Shown piece by piece: positions 45,101 through 60,100 of a stretch of DNA of 64,000 bases. The stretch lies in the NCBI RefSeq assembly GCF_964204645.1, contig NC_134033.1:8282231-8346230 (forward strand), given 5' to 3'. Made by a program: the position numbers and the translations under genes. The notes under the pieces were generated by a model. It saw only the letters and a program-made list of their open reading frames with translations. It did not search any database and was not told the DNA's origin. Each line of letters starts with the position of its first letter. Within the stretch, counting starts at the first letter, position 1. The DNA is from Tubulanus polymorphus. Its lineage: Eukaryota > Nemertea > Palaeonemertea > Tubulaniformes > Tubulanidae.

Positions 45101-48100
45101 ATTCAAAACAGAATCAGAAAGATAGAAATTCAAAGAAATTGCTTTTCTAATAGAGATATATTTCCCAATAATTCAAAATAATTCAAATTTATTCCCAAAA
45201 TGCTTATCATGTGACCATCTGAGCCGTTGCAGTTGCCAGTAATGGTAACCGACATAAGCAGGGAAGCGACTGGGAGGATCTTGTATCTCAACAGTCGGCC
45301 TCAGTTGCTGCGAATCAGAGCGTAGTCGACATAAGCTGTGCTGCGATTGTGGTTGCTCTCAGTTGCGTAGGTAGGAGTCGGTAGGCGTCGCATTGTTTGT
45401 CAACATAAGCCAGCCTTAAGATATACGGATAAACAGAGATAACTTAAGTAGGGCTTATCAGATAATCACAAAATCACTATGAACATAAGTCCAAACTTAT
45501 TTATTGCGTAATAGAATTCTTTATGAATGGCTGATATCAGTAAGAAGTCAATAGTAAATTCAAACAATTTTTAACATGTTCAAGGTGATATCAATGAAAA
45601 CTGATATCATTTTCGTGTCACAATAAGGAGCTATATAAGCCACATTCACATGACGTTATTTAGACCGGTCTAAATTTGGTCGGTTCCAATTTAGACCAGA
45701 CCAAGCATTCAGATGGGCAAACCTTCTGTTCTGGACTTAATCTGTGGTAACAGGTAGAAAATCCCTCTAGGTAAAAATACAGTTTAAAAATAATGCTAAA
45801 ATGTCTATGTACTTATGTATTCCGAAATATACTTGTAAAAATTTAATTAGTTCTTATAATCTAGTTTGATAGAAAAGTGAATATGGGGGGATTTTGCCTA
45901 GGGGGGATTTTCTATAAAAATGATACTGTGACAAGTGAGGCGAGTCACTGTCTTCCAGAACCTACTAGCATTCATTTTGACCTATTCTGAAATTTGGCCT
46001 GTGCCAAACAAGCATTGACCATTAGACTCCACGTGGCGTTAAGTAATTGATTGAATGATCATATCCTCTGTATCAAAAGTTCATACAATGTAAAGGCTAT
46101 ATAGCTACATGTATATTATTCACCTTTCCATTATTCACCTTTCGAACAAGGGTGGATCCAGGGGCTTCACTATAGATGACGGAGAAATTTCTCTGGAAAA
46201 ATCCTGGATCTCCTTTTTAGGGCTTCCAGGGAAAACTTTTAGAAATGAACTTATTGTATTAGCCTAGCAACCCACCATGTAAGGGGTAAAAAACCAAAGA
46301 TTTAAAGAAAAAAATATTCTATTAGTAGCAAATGGATATGGGACTCGATGTATTTTATGATGTATTCATAATTCATTAGTTCTACTTAATCAGAAATATA
46401 TACGGTGATTGTGAAGGCTAAAAATAACTATACAAATTATACAAATGTTTCGAGGAGTTTAAAGTGGTCTTTATCTGACTGAATCTAATTATCAACGATT
46501 TTAGGTTGATTACATTCCGATACGTAATTAACGATAATTAGAAATTGAGCTACGTAAGCTAGCGCCTTTGAAGGGTAGGGTTGGGTCAGATGAATAGTTT
46601 TGACGGTCACATTTTTTTCTGGCCCAGAAAAACGGCAAATGGCAGCTGAACGAAAACTGCAAATTATACATGACTGTTTCATTGTTTTATGACAACAGCG
46701 AAATGAGAAAAACTTGTTTTTTTGTTGCAAGAGAAAAACTTTTTTTTGCTGCAAAACGAAAAAATTTACTGTTTTCTTGTCACATTAGTTAAAATCTAAT
46801 AGAAACCGCATTTGGTTCGCTTAAAAAAATTTAAAATCTATTGGAAACAATTTGGTTTTTTATGGCTTAAGTGGCCTTCTGTGCAATGATAATTCCAGTT
46901 CCTTGTTTTCAGTTCATTTTTGTGAAAACTCGTCCAACCCGTAAAGCTAGTTATATTGATAGACCTGGTTCTAATTAATCCTACATAAAATGTTCACATT
47001 TGATAAATATGAAATGGAACTTATTGTGAAATAATTTGTCCCTAAGGCTAGAGGACGTAGACTTACCAAATTTACACCCATGAAGCAAACCAACCCTCAG
47101 TCTGAAATGCAGGTTTTCCACGAGTGGAAAAATACCCTGAGCCCAGTTTTGGATTCATAAATTTTAGCCTACTTGGGACTCAAGTCCCAGCGGGCTATTG
47201 CGTTCACTTTTTGTTCGTCCGTCCATTCGTCCGTAGACAGAAAACAGTTATTTCAGTAAGTTTTATAGATGCTTCATTGTAATGTCTTTATATTTGGGTT
47301 ACACCATCTCCAAAAAGTGGCCCTGTCAGATCCAGATGGCCGACTGGCAGCCATTGTTATTGGCCGAAATTAGCACTTTTAACACATTTTTCAAGTTTTT
47401 TAGAGGAATGATCTTTTGTATGTATTTGTATCCCCCAAGGGACCAGGCAGCATGAGAAAAATCGGGTCAATCAGACTCAAGATGGCCGTCTTGTGACCTT
47501 TTTAGTGCCCAAAAATGTCAATTTTGGCCCGAATTCTGTGTCCTGTTACTTCCTACTTTCAACACGTATTCTAATTTTTTCTCTTAGAAGGTAATTAAGA
47601 AATTGATTGTAATCTTCTCGTCCTCTTTTATTTTCAAATGCAGCTAATTTCTAAATTAACCATCAAGTCAAAATTCTTCAATCTCGCAAAAAACCCTCTC
47701 AGTTTCACCATAGAAATGTTATATTATGGTTTCACAAAGAGGTTTAAACCATTAAAAGATTCTTGATACACTTTATCTAAATCGAAATAGTTATCTTTTT
47801 AGCAGATAGTGGTAAAGGGACCTAGTTTACATTTGTCATTTTCTTTTCTCGCTGAAAATTTCAATTGAACTGTTTCCGCATAATTTTCTTATCTTATTAG
47901 CCCAAATTTCAGAAATGAATCAAACCTTAGAGTTACGGTTTAATCTTCTTTCTATAGACCCCTTAAGCTCTGGCATTAATTTTCAATTTTCCAAGTTTTA
48001 ACTAAGAATTAATTTAATTGCTTCATGAATTCAATGCTTTGGGCCCAAATCTACAATACAATTTCATTATGAAATAAAATTGGATTTATTACATGCCGGT

Positions 48101-51100
48101 GTTTACATCCCTTGCCTCGATTGTGATAAAATTTTATATAGGCCGCTCACTCAGTGTTCATATTTAAGAACATTAAAACGACGTGATTAAACAAAAACCC
48201 CAAAGTACTGTAGCTACCCATGTTTGAGATTCTAATGATCATCAATTTGATTTTAATAATTCTCGTATAATTTTCCCGTCCAACAGTATTACCCGACGTC
48301 ACATAGTTGAGTCGGCTTTCATTCCCATTCCAATTCCTGTGTCAATGGTAACCTTGGTTTTTCCCCCCATGATAAACTTTTGTCCAAATACATTTCCTGG
48401 TCAATATCACCTAGTTTTATGTGCAATATTGAATATTGAAATTGTTAGATTGTTGAGTATTTGGAACCACTTTTCAAGTGGGCATGGTGTCTGTGGAGCC
48501 CTAGTTGATGTCCAAAAGTATGTAGATTGGTATTAACTTTAACCCGGGGGTTAACTCAATTTATTTTCAGTTGAGTTAGCCCCATGATACCAGTCTATAA
48601 AACTGGGCCCAGGTATTCTGTACAAAGGTGGTCTAAGATTGGCAATTATTGTCAGTTGCCCTTTAAATCTAAGCCATGACTATGCAACTGACCCTTGGTT
48701 AAATTCGCTTAAAATTTTAAATAAGGAATCTTCTTCAGAAGCCAAACTCTTGCAAAAGTAGGTGATACCGTTTAAAAAGATAGCCACATGTGGCTGTGTG
48801 GGTATCTCTTTAAAACCTCACAGTTAGGTTTAGTCTATTGAAGATCTAAAATTAAATATTGTTTTGTAAACAGCCATGTTTTTTACGCATCTTTCAAATA
48901 GGCAACACTATGTTTCATTGATCAGTTAGTCAGTGAGCGTCCTTTACCTAGGGCTAGTTTTATAGAACGACTTATAAGTCGAAAAATCCCATAGGGCTTA
49001 ACTAATGAGACTATAGTCTTGTTAGTCAAGATAAAACAAAACTTTAATGAAATGCTAATCATTCCACAGTTCCTCAACTTAAAATATTATTGTAGATTTG
49101 AATTTTCACTTTCTTGCCATATTATGCCATCCGCTGTCGCTCTGACCGCATAGAAAACCATCACCTCCGGCCTATGTGGATATTCCGACCATATTGTATT
49201 TTCAGTAAACTCACCAGATCTTTGCATACAATAAAGTTCCCCATACACTAGGCAATTTTTTGACAATTTTTATCGCAAGCAGTAAATTCAGTATAGTAGG
49301 ATATGGCGTAGTGCTGGCGTAGTGCTGGCAACCCTTGTTAGCCAACAAAAAAGTCGCTGTTTCGAGCATGCAAGATATTTAGCAACAAGATCAGTCACCT
49401 AGTTTACGGCTACTAGGGACAAGTCACTTCGAATCCCATAACAAACAGCAAATCGGCGCCACGATAGAGAATCATGTGCGATTTACAAAATGGCGGACCC
49501 CTGAAGTAAAGTAGCATCACTTTGCGGCCTGTATTTCGGCCATCAGAATCATCTAGTAAGCGATTGTTTGGATTGCCGGCTATATGTTAAATCTTACCAT
49601 TTGCAACTAAAAATCCCCTATTGGCAGCTGGCTTAAGGTACCCTCTACTAACTAAAGATAAATGGTAGGTGGTATTTCGGTTGAAGTTGGAAATTAATGA
49701 TTTATTGAAAAAATTGTGCCAGACACCTCAATATACAGCCTCATTTAAATAGAAAACCCAGGTCGGCTGAGAAGGATGTATGAAATTGGCTGGATCACCA
49801 AATCGCCTAGTTAAGTTGAAAATCAGTTAAATACATTGATTAATAAAATCTATTGACGGGATATTGTTGAATGAATGATAACAGTGTGTCTCAGCTCTCT
49901 TAATGCTGAATATGTTGAGGTCATCCCAAGTTACAAGTTACAAGTTAGTTTATTCATCATAATCAAATGACATGATTGTCAATGAACCGAAACAATAGAA
50001 AAAGAAAACAATATATACATGTACCGGTATACAATACCAGAATTACAAAAATATTTACAAGAAAAAGTGCATGAAACAAGTACCGTACTGTACAAACATA
50101 ACTACAAGCATCAAATTAAATATAAAATTCTAATCCCGATTGGATATGCTTCCCCCAATGATTTTATTGAGTGCCTTATCAGATCATGTAAGATGTCGCC
50201 TTCAATTTTTTGCCTAAGAGCTATACAAATTCTCGAGGGTGATATATGATTGTATCATCCTAGCAATCTCTCTCCTCAGCACCGCACTATGTGTAACGAA
50301 AATATATCGTCTAGTTCTTTATCGTATTGCTGGTCTGAGTAAATTTACTTCATGTCACTCGCACAATCTATGGTATGGCGGTGTGTTTGCGGTGGCGAGT
50401 AAGCGCACGTAGTGATCAAAAAAGGCTTTCCAAAAGAGAAAAACTGTTTAGGCTATATACTATGTGTTTTTGTTCTACAGGATGCAACACTAGCAAACAA
50501 AGAAAAACTTTATTTTATTTGGTTAACGGTTCTAGTTTGGCCAAAACAACAGAAAACAAATACAGGAGGTCTCAAGTGTTTTGTGTGTATGTCTATGAAA
50601 ATTCACTATAAATACCAAACACCGGATGGGAATGTCTAAAGGGGGGTTTCTACCAGTTCTATTCAGGGTTTTGAGCTGATTTGCACCTTTTACCACTCCA
50701 GATCTAAATATCATAAATACTAGTTGATTTATCATTATAGTGAATCTATAGATTATTGCCCAGATTGATACTTACGGACTGCAAACATGTTGTTTACGTG
50801 GCAATTTTTCTTACCATGGACTGATATTTGGTATGTATGTAAATTATCCTCATCTGTTATCACTCTTTAAACTAAGACGTTCTGTTTACCGATTAACGCC
50901 ACAAGGAGCAAATCTTTCTGATAATTAGTCAAATAATCAAAGCGTCCTGTAAATCGAATCTGCCAGGTGAAATTATATAATAATTCTCTGTGAAGGGGGT
51001 AGATATGAGGGGTTTCACAGTTCTCGATTAGTTCCAGATATGTTTAATAGCTCTTTACTCTACCGGGTTTTACTTTACCGCCATTAATTCTGCCTAAAAT

Positions 51101-54100
51101 TAGTTTACTTTTTTCTCTTGCACTGCGGAGCATCCTGATCTTGTTTTCAATGCTGCCCTGGCAGAACCTTGACTCCTCTTTTCGTATGGCTGTTTTAGTT
51201 AAGTTCATCACTACGACCTTGATCTTGCTTTTCGGGCTGGTCTAGTTTAACCATGACCTTTTCTTCAAGCCCCATGCAATTGTGCCTAATAACTATCGTG
51301 TTAAAATAGTTTTGGGTTCTTGAAGAATGCTGTGGCCCTTTATATGCAGGAAAATTTCAAGGTCACATAGGTTTTTGTAAATGTTCTCAAGGGGGCGTTG
51401 ATTAGTGGAATGACATGGTATTTCCATTTATATTGCAATCAATGGGGTACTAGCCCTCGCCACATGGCGCCACAAAACACTGGGTCATTTGTAATGAAAA
51501 TCAGTTCATTTTCGATGAAATTTCAACTGGATTATTGAACTTTTTAAGCTTCCAAATCCGAATAACATCAAACAAGTCATCAGATTGACATAAGATTTAC
51601 AATCTTACTCAGTGTATGTTATAGATTTCTCTGTGAACTGAATTACTGATCAAAAAAGTTGATAAAAATTCAATTGAAATGTAGAAGCAATTAAAGCTTG
51701 GTAACCCATAGCCACTAGCTTACCTGCTGGAATAGTCGCTTGCCACAGTAGCATTGTCGCTACCTCATTAAAAGTTGTAGCTCGATATGTTCTATGATTA
51801 TGGTGAGTTACAATGTCGTCAGGGGCATTAGATAATAAAATAAAGTTGGTTTTTCTATTTATATTTTCTGATTGTCAATCGTTACACCAAGTTGCAAAGG
51901 TTATCCCTGGTCTTTTATTAAAGAGTTTATGCTATAGAATTCCTGCATGTTATGTGTCCCAAAAATTGGCTCATGGGTGGCATGTTATCTGATTTTGGAG
52001 CCGAACTTACATCATCCTCAGATACTCTTCCTTATTTTGTCATTGAGATTGAGTGTGGATAAGTCAACAAATTAAAGTGTGGATGAAATATCAGGGAACT
52101 AGAATCTTCCTTTCTACAGCAGACAAGAGATGCAAATGTAGTTTTCTATCCAGTTGCTGCAATGATTCACCTCTTTTTTAATGTTTACGCGATTTTCATT
52201 CAAAGGGGAAAAACATCAAACAGCGCACACCAGTTGCATGCTTCTCTTTTTCCTGTACATCAAAAAATGTTTTTCTCGAATCAGGAATGAAGATGGAGAA
52301 TTATTTGTATGCGTTACTATGAAGAGTTAGCTGATGCGCATCTGCTGTAACTAATTTGATTTGTATACAATGCTATGCAACGGCTAACCACATACACCTG
52401 TCTTCGAATGTGTGGAAATCATGATACATGATTAATCATATCACATTATATAGAATTCTAGAAAATGAATCGTAAAAAAATCGTTTTTTATCCCCCCCCC
52501 CCATTAATGGTGTTTGGGGTTTCTTTTTGCCTCTTATGGGGGAACAGTGGTAGATCCAGGTGCTGAATATGAGTACAGGACATGCGTATTTGAAATAACA
52601 AACTTTTAGTGTGGGTCAAAGAGGTGAATTAAGCGAATGCGAGATGCAACCCGCCACCAAAAAGTCAGCGGCTACCACAATTTACAGGTTTGAAAATAGG
52701 CAGTATGAATTTATGTTTACACAGGATATTGCAAACATAAACAGTTTCATGCAAGAAATCTGTACGTCGACTACTGACTGGCCATAGAGTCAACTGATGA
52801 TAGTTACGTTTCATGTAAAATAGACACTCACATCATGAGTTGGATATGGAGCTAAAGTTACCTTCCCTTGAGAATTCTGAAAAGTAAATTACTCTATGCA
52901 ATGTGGGGTCTTTGGTGCCCCAGATTTTTAAAAAGTCAGCTCCTCTGGGTATGAATTCAGGGGCTTGTGAGCTGATAAATAACTGATAATTAATAAGAAA
53001 TGAAATAGATGAGGTGTTATATGTTAGGGAAGTGTGGTGACATAGGGCCACTGAGGACAGTTACCTGCAAAGAACTCTCGTCCAAAAAACATAAGTTGAA
53101 CCAATGAACTCTCGATTTGATGTGGGAAAGGACCTATTTTGGGCCTACTTATTTAGGCTCACCTGACTACTTAATCCTGAGGATTGCATCGTTTTAGGGT
53201 ACCACAGAGAATCATGAAGTTATATGAACCATAACTGAACTTAAGATAGCTATCTATACTGTAATGGTATCATGGGAATACTGAATTAATACAAAATCAT
53301 TATCACATATAGAAAAATAGAAAATGTTTACATGGGGTCAATGAGGCTTAAGGAAGGCAACCACCCAGTCACCCCACTTAAAAATTTCTGCCCTGGTTTA
53401 CAAGATCAGCTACTTTCAATGTCAATTTTCTGTAAATCAAATATTCAGTGGTGAATCCAGCGGGGGTGAACTTGGCATGTGGCCCTTTTTTTCGGCCAAC
53501 TTAACATTTCAAAAACATGGTCAATTATGTCATTGCGAAGACACTTTGCTCAACAATTTGACTAAACATTTGTATTGTAATCTTTTGTTTGTTAGCCAAA
53601 AAGTGCTCAAAATGCACCATCTAATTTTTCAAAATCCTCTAGAGGTACCTCGTGTCTTCAGCTCTTGCAACTGGATGGCAGCGTCATCCTGCATTCGCGC
53701 TATCACATCGTTATTATCATTAATTGGTGTATTGGATCTTGCATCCACCCATAACACTGCACCACAAAGTTAAGCCTTATTTTCAATATTTTTTGGGAGG
53801 GAAAAAAGCTTGGCAAATTTGGCGTCCATAAAGTGTCACTTGAATGGGACCCCTCTAGAATGAAGGTATTGAACCAACTTAATAGAATTGGCTCTTCTAA
53901 TCAGGTTATAGTAATCAGCAAATATGAAAAATATGTCTATCAGCATTTAAACCATTCAATAGCAGTCTTATCTTTTATCAGTTTGGTTGGGTAACTCATG
54001 TAGGCAACTTATCTCTTTGTGAAGATAAGTCGGGAAAGAAACCTAGCTGATTTAATTGATCAGTTTTCCTACCTCATACCACACTGGTAAGCTGCATGGT

Positions 54101-57100
54101 GTAGGTTGTTTATAGTCTCCTCGTCCATCGTTCTATTCTTGGCTCATCAGTCTGTGGCGTGCAGTACAAATCAACTTTCTCCCTCTACCCACTTAAAATT
54201 GATGTTCTTTGCATTAGATACATGATTTTTCTCTTCCTATCTGGTAGTTTTATCACAATAATCTTTGATAGTTTTCTGGTACAACTTTAACACCCAATGA
54301 TTCTTAAATTTCAGGCTGCTCCAATTAAGCTACTAAGATCATAGATCTCCACAAAATAGCCCCAGAATGTATAGATAATAATAATAATAATAATTAGTGC
54401 TTATATAGCGCCTTTCCAATGAATGCTCAAAGCGCTGTCACTCAATTATTACCCAGCTTCTGTTACCAATCCAGTACATTCTTACTCTCCCTGGGGAGAT
54501 GCAACACCGATACGCTGCAGAGCGATCAAGGCGCCGTCAGCCAGTAGCAATTGTGAATTAATGCCTTGCCTAAGGACACTACAGCACAGCCGGGGTTCGA
54601 ACACACAACCTCCCGATTGGGGGGCGAGCACTCTACCACTAAGCCACACTGCTCCACTAGATCGTCTCAAAACAGCAACAGGATGTTCAAGTCATTGCAA
54701 AATAGCCCCTGGACTTCCATGCCCTCACAGGATAGGCTCACGAATCCCAGACACTTGCAAAACAACTATAGCCACGTTCACACTAGATTCAGCCCTTAGG
54801 AAGTACCGTACTTTGCTGGTGCCGAATTCACAAAAATACGGCGCTTACACAGCCAGTTACGTTCATACTACGAGTCGGCAATTTGGCACTTAGTAAGCTT
54901 AGTAATTTTGTAATACGATGATGTAAATACGCGGCTAGCTAAGCGCTGAATCTGCGTTCACACAACATAAAATACGCGGACAGCTCAGTGCCTTGCTGAG
55001 ATCGGGTTTTCGGCATGGAATCGCATTCCGTGCTTAATAAGCCGCGTAATTCAGTACGGAACTGAATAAGCCGCGAATAGGCCTCGAATAATTTCCTAGT
55101 GTGAACGCTTAGTACCGTACTGAAATACTAGTGTGAACGCAGCTTATGACTCCCAGATTTTCACAATACAGCCACAGAACTACTACACCCCAAATCAATG
55201 GAAGGACTACCAAAACAGCCAAATGCCCCGCAGACCCTCCCCCCAGAACATGGTGAACCTCGCCTCATCATGGGTTCTTAATTCATTCAGTTTATGTTAT
55301 ATTGATTTCTGAGTTATTTTTGTTTGTATCCCAGGGCTCCCAAAACCTTCATGAACAGTCAAGTGACTCCCAAGTGCTCTGTCTGACAAACCTCCACAAT
55401 AGCACATAGCCCAAAACGCTTGGCAGCATGATAATGCTCAGAGATTTCCTTAAGTGATCATTCAGACATCATGATTTCCATGTACCAGTATACAGAATGT
55501 GGAAGGAAATGAATGAAGGGAGCAAAATATGTGGCAGGTTTAATCCTGAATCATCGATTGTGAAAAACACTGTAGATCATCTTGAAGCCAACTGCATCTC
55601 ATTTTGAAATAAAATCTCTAGAACAGCGTTATGCTTTCACTTTCAAATGGTTGGTTGTGTTCTGTTATCAACCAGTCACGTTACGTTGATAAGGCATACC
55701 TACATCGAACCACAGTTTGTGTGGGTTACCTGGGCGGGTTACCTGGTGTAACTACAGCAGCACTGTGTACATTGTCTGTTACATTGTTTTTGTAAGTGTT
55801 CCATTACCTGTACACAGGTTTCCCTGTTAGAAGGTGCATACTTACATCAACTATGGGGCCACCTGTAAATCCCCATCTGCCCAAACTGACTGAATTATAC
55901 TGGTAATACCGGTTAATATTGCAGACCTCCTCCTCACAGTTTAAGCAATAAATCTTTTATTTTGTGCCACAAATGGCTGAATCATACATGAAAAAATGTT
56001 CAATATTGAAACTCCCCCTCGCCCAAACAGTTCATTAACCGCCTTGTAACTCGCTCGGAGGAATCACGAACAGTCCCCTTACTTGAATTTAGACGCATGG
56101 GTTTAGTAATCAATCAGTCCTGGATCCACAAGGGCTCCTCCTTATTGCAATGTAAACCATGATTGATAAAGTGTAAAAAATCTTTGCTTGTGACAACGCA
56201 GCTAAGTCCGAGTGGAACTTTCTCTACCCTTGGTATCACATAAGCTGCAAGTGATTTTTGACCCAGGTAAAAATTTGGCCCATTCACCGTGGTGCCGAAT
56301 GTTTGATGCGGGCTCTTTGTGGTGCAACCAAAAATGTGACCAGGTGCATGCGCCAACCTTAAGAATGGGTCAAATTATACTATGTTAACACTAATCTGTT
56401 CTGGAACTGACTCACCTTGCTTGCCACTGCTTCGTTTTGATAGCATTTAAGTAAGAGCTTGGAGAAATCTTGGAGTAATCATTTCAATCAGTCAAATGAT
56501 TACTCCAAGGAGAAATCAAGTGATTACTCCACGGTAAGAGTGAGTGATTCATTGTGTGAACACAGACACTAATAAAGCATTATGCACTGGCCAAATTTGC
56601 CCCAGGTCTGGTCAAGTGTTAGTTTGACCTGGGCCAGATCATCTTCTGTGATCATAAAAAAGTTTCTTTTAAATACACTGGAATTCATATTATTTACACA
56701 ATTGATCTTCAAGGTATAACCCACAAAGAGGAGCCCTTAATATGTTAAGAGTTAATTTCCTGCTAAAAAGTTATCTTTTTAAGCACAATCTCCATGTTCA
56801 AATCCTCTATGTAACTAACTATTGTAACAAACAGCTGGACACCGCGCATATCTTCAATTTCTGCAACCAGCCTGACCAGCTGCAAGTAGGACCCCACTTT
56901 TGTTTACTCCCAAATCGTAGAAAATGTAACTTCCTATCATGTGGTGACCCTGATATCCATACATCTCATTTAAACCACCAAATTATTTCAAAAGTAGCAA
57001 AATTTATTGCTGAATATTATGATTGTTGCAACAAAAATTAGACGACAATGACTGTAACAGATGATAATATTTTCGTTTTTTACTCTGTATTTACCTTGTT

Positions 57101-60100
57101 TTTAAGAAATTTACCGGTCATATTATCTATGTATAACATTTCGTTTTTACGTAAATTATACCCATAATGCTGATCATAATGCGTGGTGTGACAACTGTAT
57201 ATGTTGTAAAATAAAGATTTTGAAATCATAGAAACGAAATTGATATCGTAATGCTAGCCTTCTCGCTATGTTCCTTCATCTTAACAAAAGACATGAAAGG
57301 AAAGAATGAAAACTACCTGGTACATGCATTGCATGAATATTTGCCAAGATAGCTACTGCTCTTATCTCTGGATGCCTCAATAATATTATAAAAACAATAT
57401 ACATCAATAACGAAACTATGACAATTGATTATTACTTATCTACAGTGTACATTTATTGATTAATTGGTTAGTACTTGATTGCCCTCAGACGAAATATTAA
57501 GCCCACTCTAAACAACCCTAATGTCAGTAATATCCCAAAATGGATTTGAGAATGGATTTCTCTGCCTCAGTCCACAGCCCCATAACTTTCAGATCACCAC
57601 AACATCAGACCGTAGACTATCAGACCCCAGGAAACAATACTATAATTCAGAAATAGCCCCAAGTCCCCACAAAATATAGCACTTTCAGATCTCCCCGTAA
57701 CAGCTCCAAGATTCCAAGGATTCCACACAAAAACGCCATGACCAGAGACCCCTAGAGAAAAGCCCCATAACTCCCAGATCACCATACAACTGTCTTAAGA
57801 TATTCAGATTCCCACTAACCATCCCCAGGTTATTCAGCTCCCAAAAACAACAAACCCATGACTCTGATACACAGAGTCAAAACTTTAATCTAGAGTAAAC
57901 CTTTTAAGTTAAAATTTGACTTATTAAAATGAGTTTAAGTGAGCTGGTGTCAATTCTAAACTAACTGTGTGACTATATCATGAACAATGGTACTGGGTCC
58001 TTAGATCGAGTTTGAATCTATCCACCTAGCTTTATAGATAAGAAAACATTTTGCAAATTGAATCTTTCATACCACCGCTAACAGAGTTAAAAAAAAAAAA
58101 AAGAGAATGAGCTCTGAAAAATTCCACACAGTTTTTAATAGGAAGTGAGTACTTTGGGCAATCTCTCTCTTGAAAAGGATTATAATAATTGTCTACAGAA
58201 ACCTGATATGATAAAAATTCATCTCTTTAAATGTCATAGACAGGGAAGTTTTGGGAAGTAAAGTACACAAGGCACCATCTGATAAACTTAACCGCCTACG
58301 CAAGCAGTTGAAATCGGATCAGCTGATGTCTTTAAAAAAAAGCAATTTTTGGTTTCTAGAATTTTTTCATATCAGCGGTCCAAAACATAGGCTCTGATTC
58401 AGCTTATCTTTTATCTTCAACATTTTGTGCAGCAAGTCAAACTAATTCAAATGTGTTTCACTCCATTGGCCACCAGAATGTTAAACCCTATTGGACACAT
58501 CCTACAGGATTATCAGAAGTGATCTCGAATTCTGAGCAAAATGTATCCAAAAATGTTGATTTCAGAACTGGATTCATATGTAGTTGATGTCTATCTTACA
58601 TTTGTGTATTGTGTTCAAATCCTAAGGAAACCTGTTTCATGCATCAGTGGCATATAAAACACACAGGTAGGATTGGGCAGTTCAATGAGGTATGATAAGA
58701 AGGGCAGATCCAGGCAGCTATGGTATTAGAATCAGTTTCCCTGATACTGGCAATTGCCAAGACAGTTCACTAAGTCACTCAGTTTGAACCTTTGAAAAGT
58801 GGTCTAATTCCAAGTAAAGGTCACTCAAATTTGTGGTGATTGATTTGGCCAGTGTATTTCATTACATTATGAAGCTTCATGCGATCTATTAAGATCTTGT
58901 CTAATTCTTGCTTGTGTAAAAATAAGGCACTGATTGCGTATCCATTGCAACCGACTGATCTCTAACCCATGCTTTATTGATTAATTATTCAAGGATGCTG
59001 TTCGCAGATCCTCCCTTAGGTTAAATACATCACTTTCACATCCAGATGGGGTAGGTGGGCAGGTGAAGTGAAGAAGCTATTTTAACATAGCATCTTAACT
59101 CAGATCTATAAGGTCATTGAACCAAGGTGTTGCTTAGGCACACATAAGTGATAAAAATTTTAGCAGTATATGAATGAATGAATGAATAATGTTTATTTCG
59201 TCAAAGTGTTTACACTTGTATGACAATAATAATAACCTGAACAAAATCATAAATACAGATGGCGTTACGTTTTCACAATACCATATCTTAATTGATATAG
59301 ATAAGTAATTATCTAAATCATTTAATTAGTGTCACTTAGTAGAGATCTTCTGTGTCTGAACATCCCTAACAAATATTTTCCAATATTAGTTAATCTGCCG
59401 ATTGACTGCGAGCACAGAAGCTCTACAAATTTGAAGATATTTGGATTACGAGTGTATTATCTTGGTAAAAGGTCTCTTCTAAGTGAAATATACGCTTGGC
59501 AGGAAAGGAGAACATGAAAATCGTCTTCAACAGCACTACGACATATTGTACAGATATGGTTTTCTCTAGGAGTTACCGCTCTGGTCCACCTGCCGCTTTC
59601 AATTGCCAAATTATGGCTACTACATCGAAATTTTGAAATAATATTTGTAATGTTTGTAATATAATATCAAGATATTTTTCGTACTCAAAGTTTTTTTTGA
59701 ATTCTCTGTACAATGAACATTTTTGGCTATTGTTAAGCGCCTCAGACCACGATTGAATATGTAGGTCTTTTAGTCTTTGCTCGACTAATTTAAAAAAAGA
59801 CATTTCGGTTACCAACAGATTGCGCTAGCCAATAGTAACCAAAGCCAAGACTATTTAATAAGTCTCGCAGTTTTGATACCCAATTTGATACGGATAAGTT
59901 AGTTTGAAACTGTGTACAAAGTAGGTCATGTGTTTTACGCACGAGAGAGTTACTATCAGCTTGTAAAATTTTTGTCCAGAATTTGACTGCTGAGATTTTA
60001 GCATATATGTTTGCTGTATATTTTTACTGTCTCATAGTGTAGATCATATGTGCTTTCAATAGGAAACATTTTTTGTTTGATTGTTGTATAGCTTGAAATT

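Noticed and set aside
54423-54893. 156-codon open frame on the plus strand
   Set aside because: It runs through a SINE in antisense and into a MITE; no domain and no conserved pattern.
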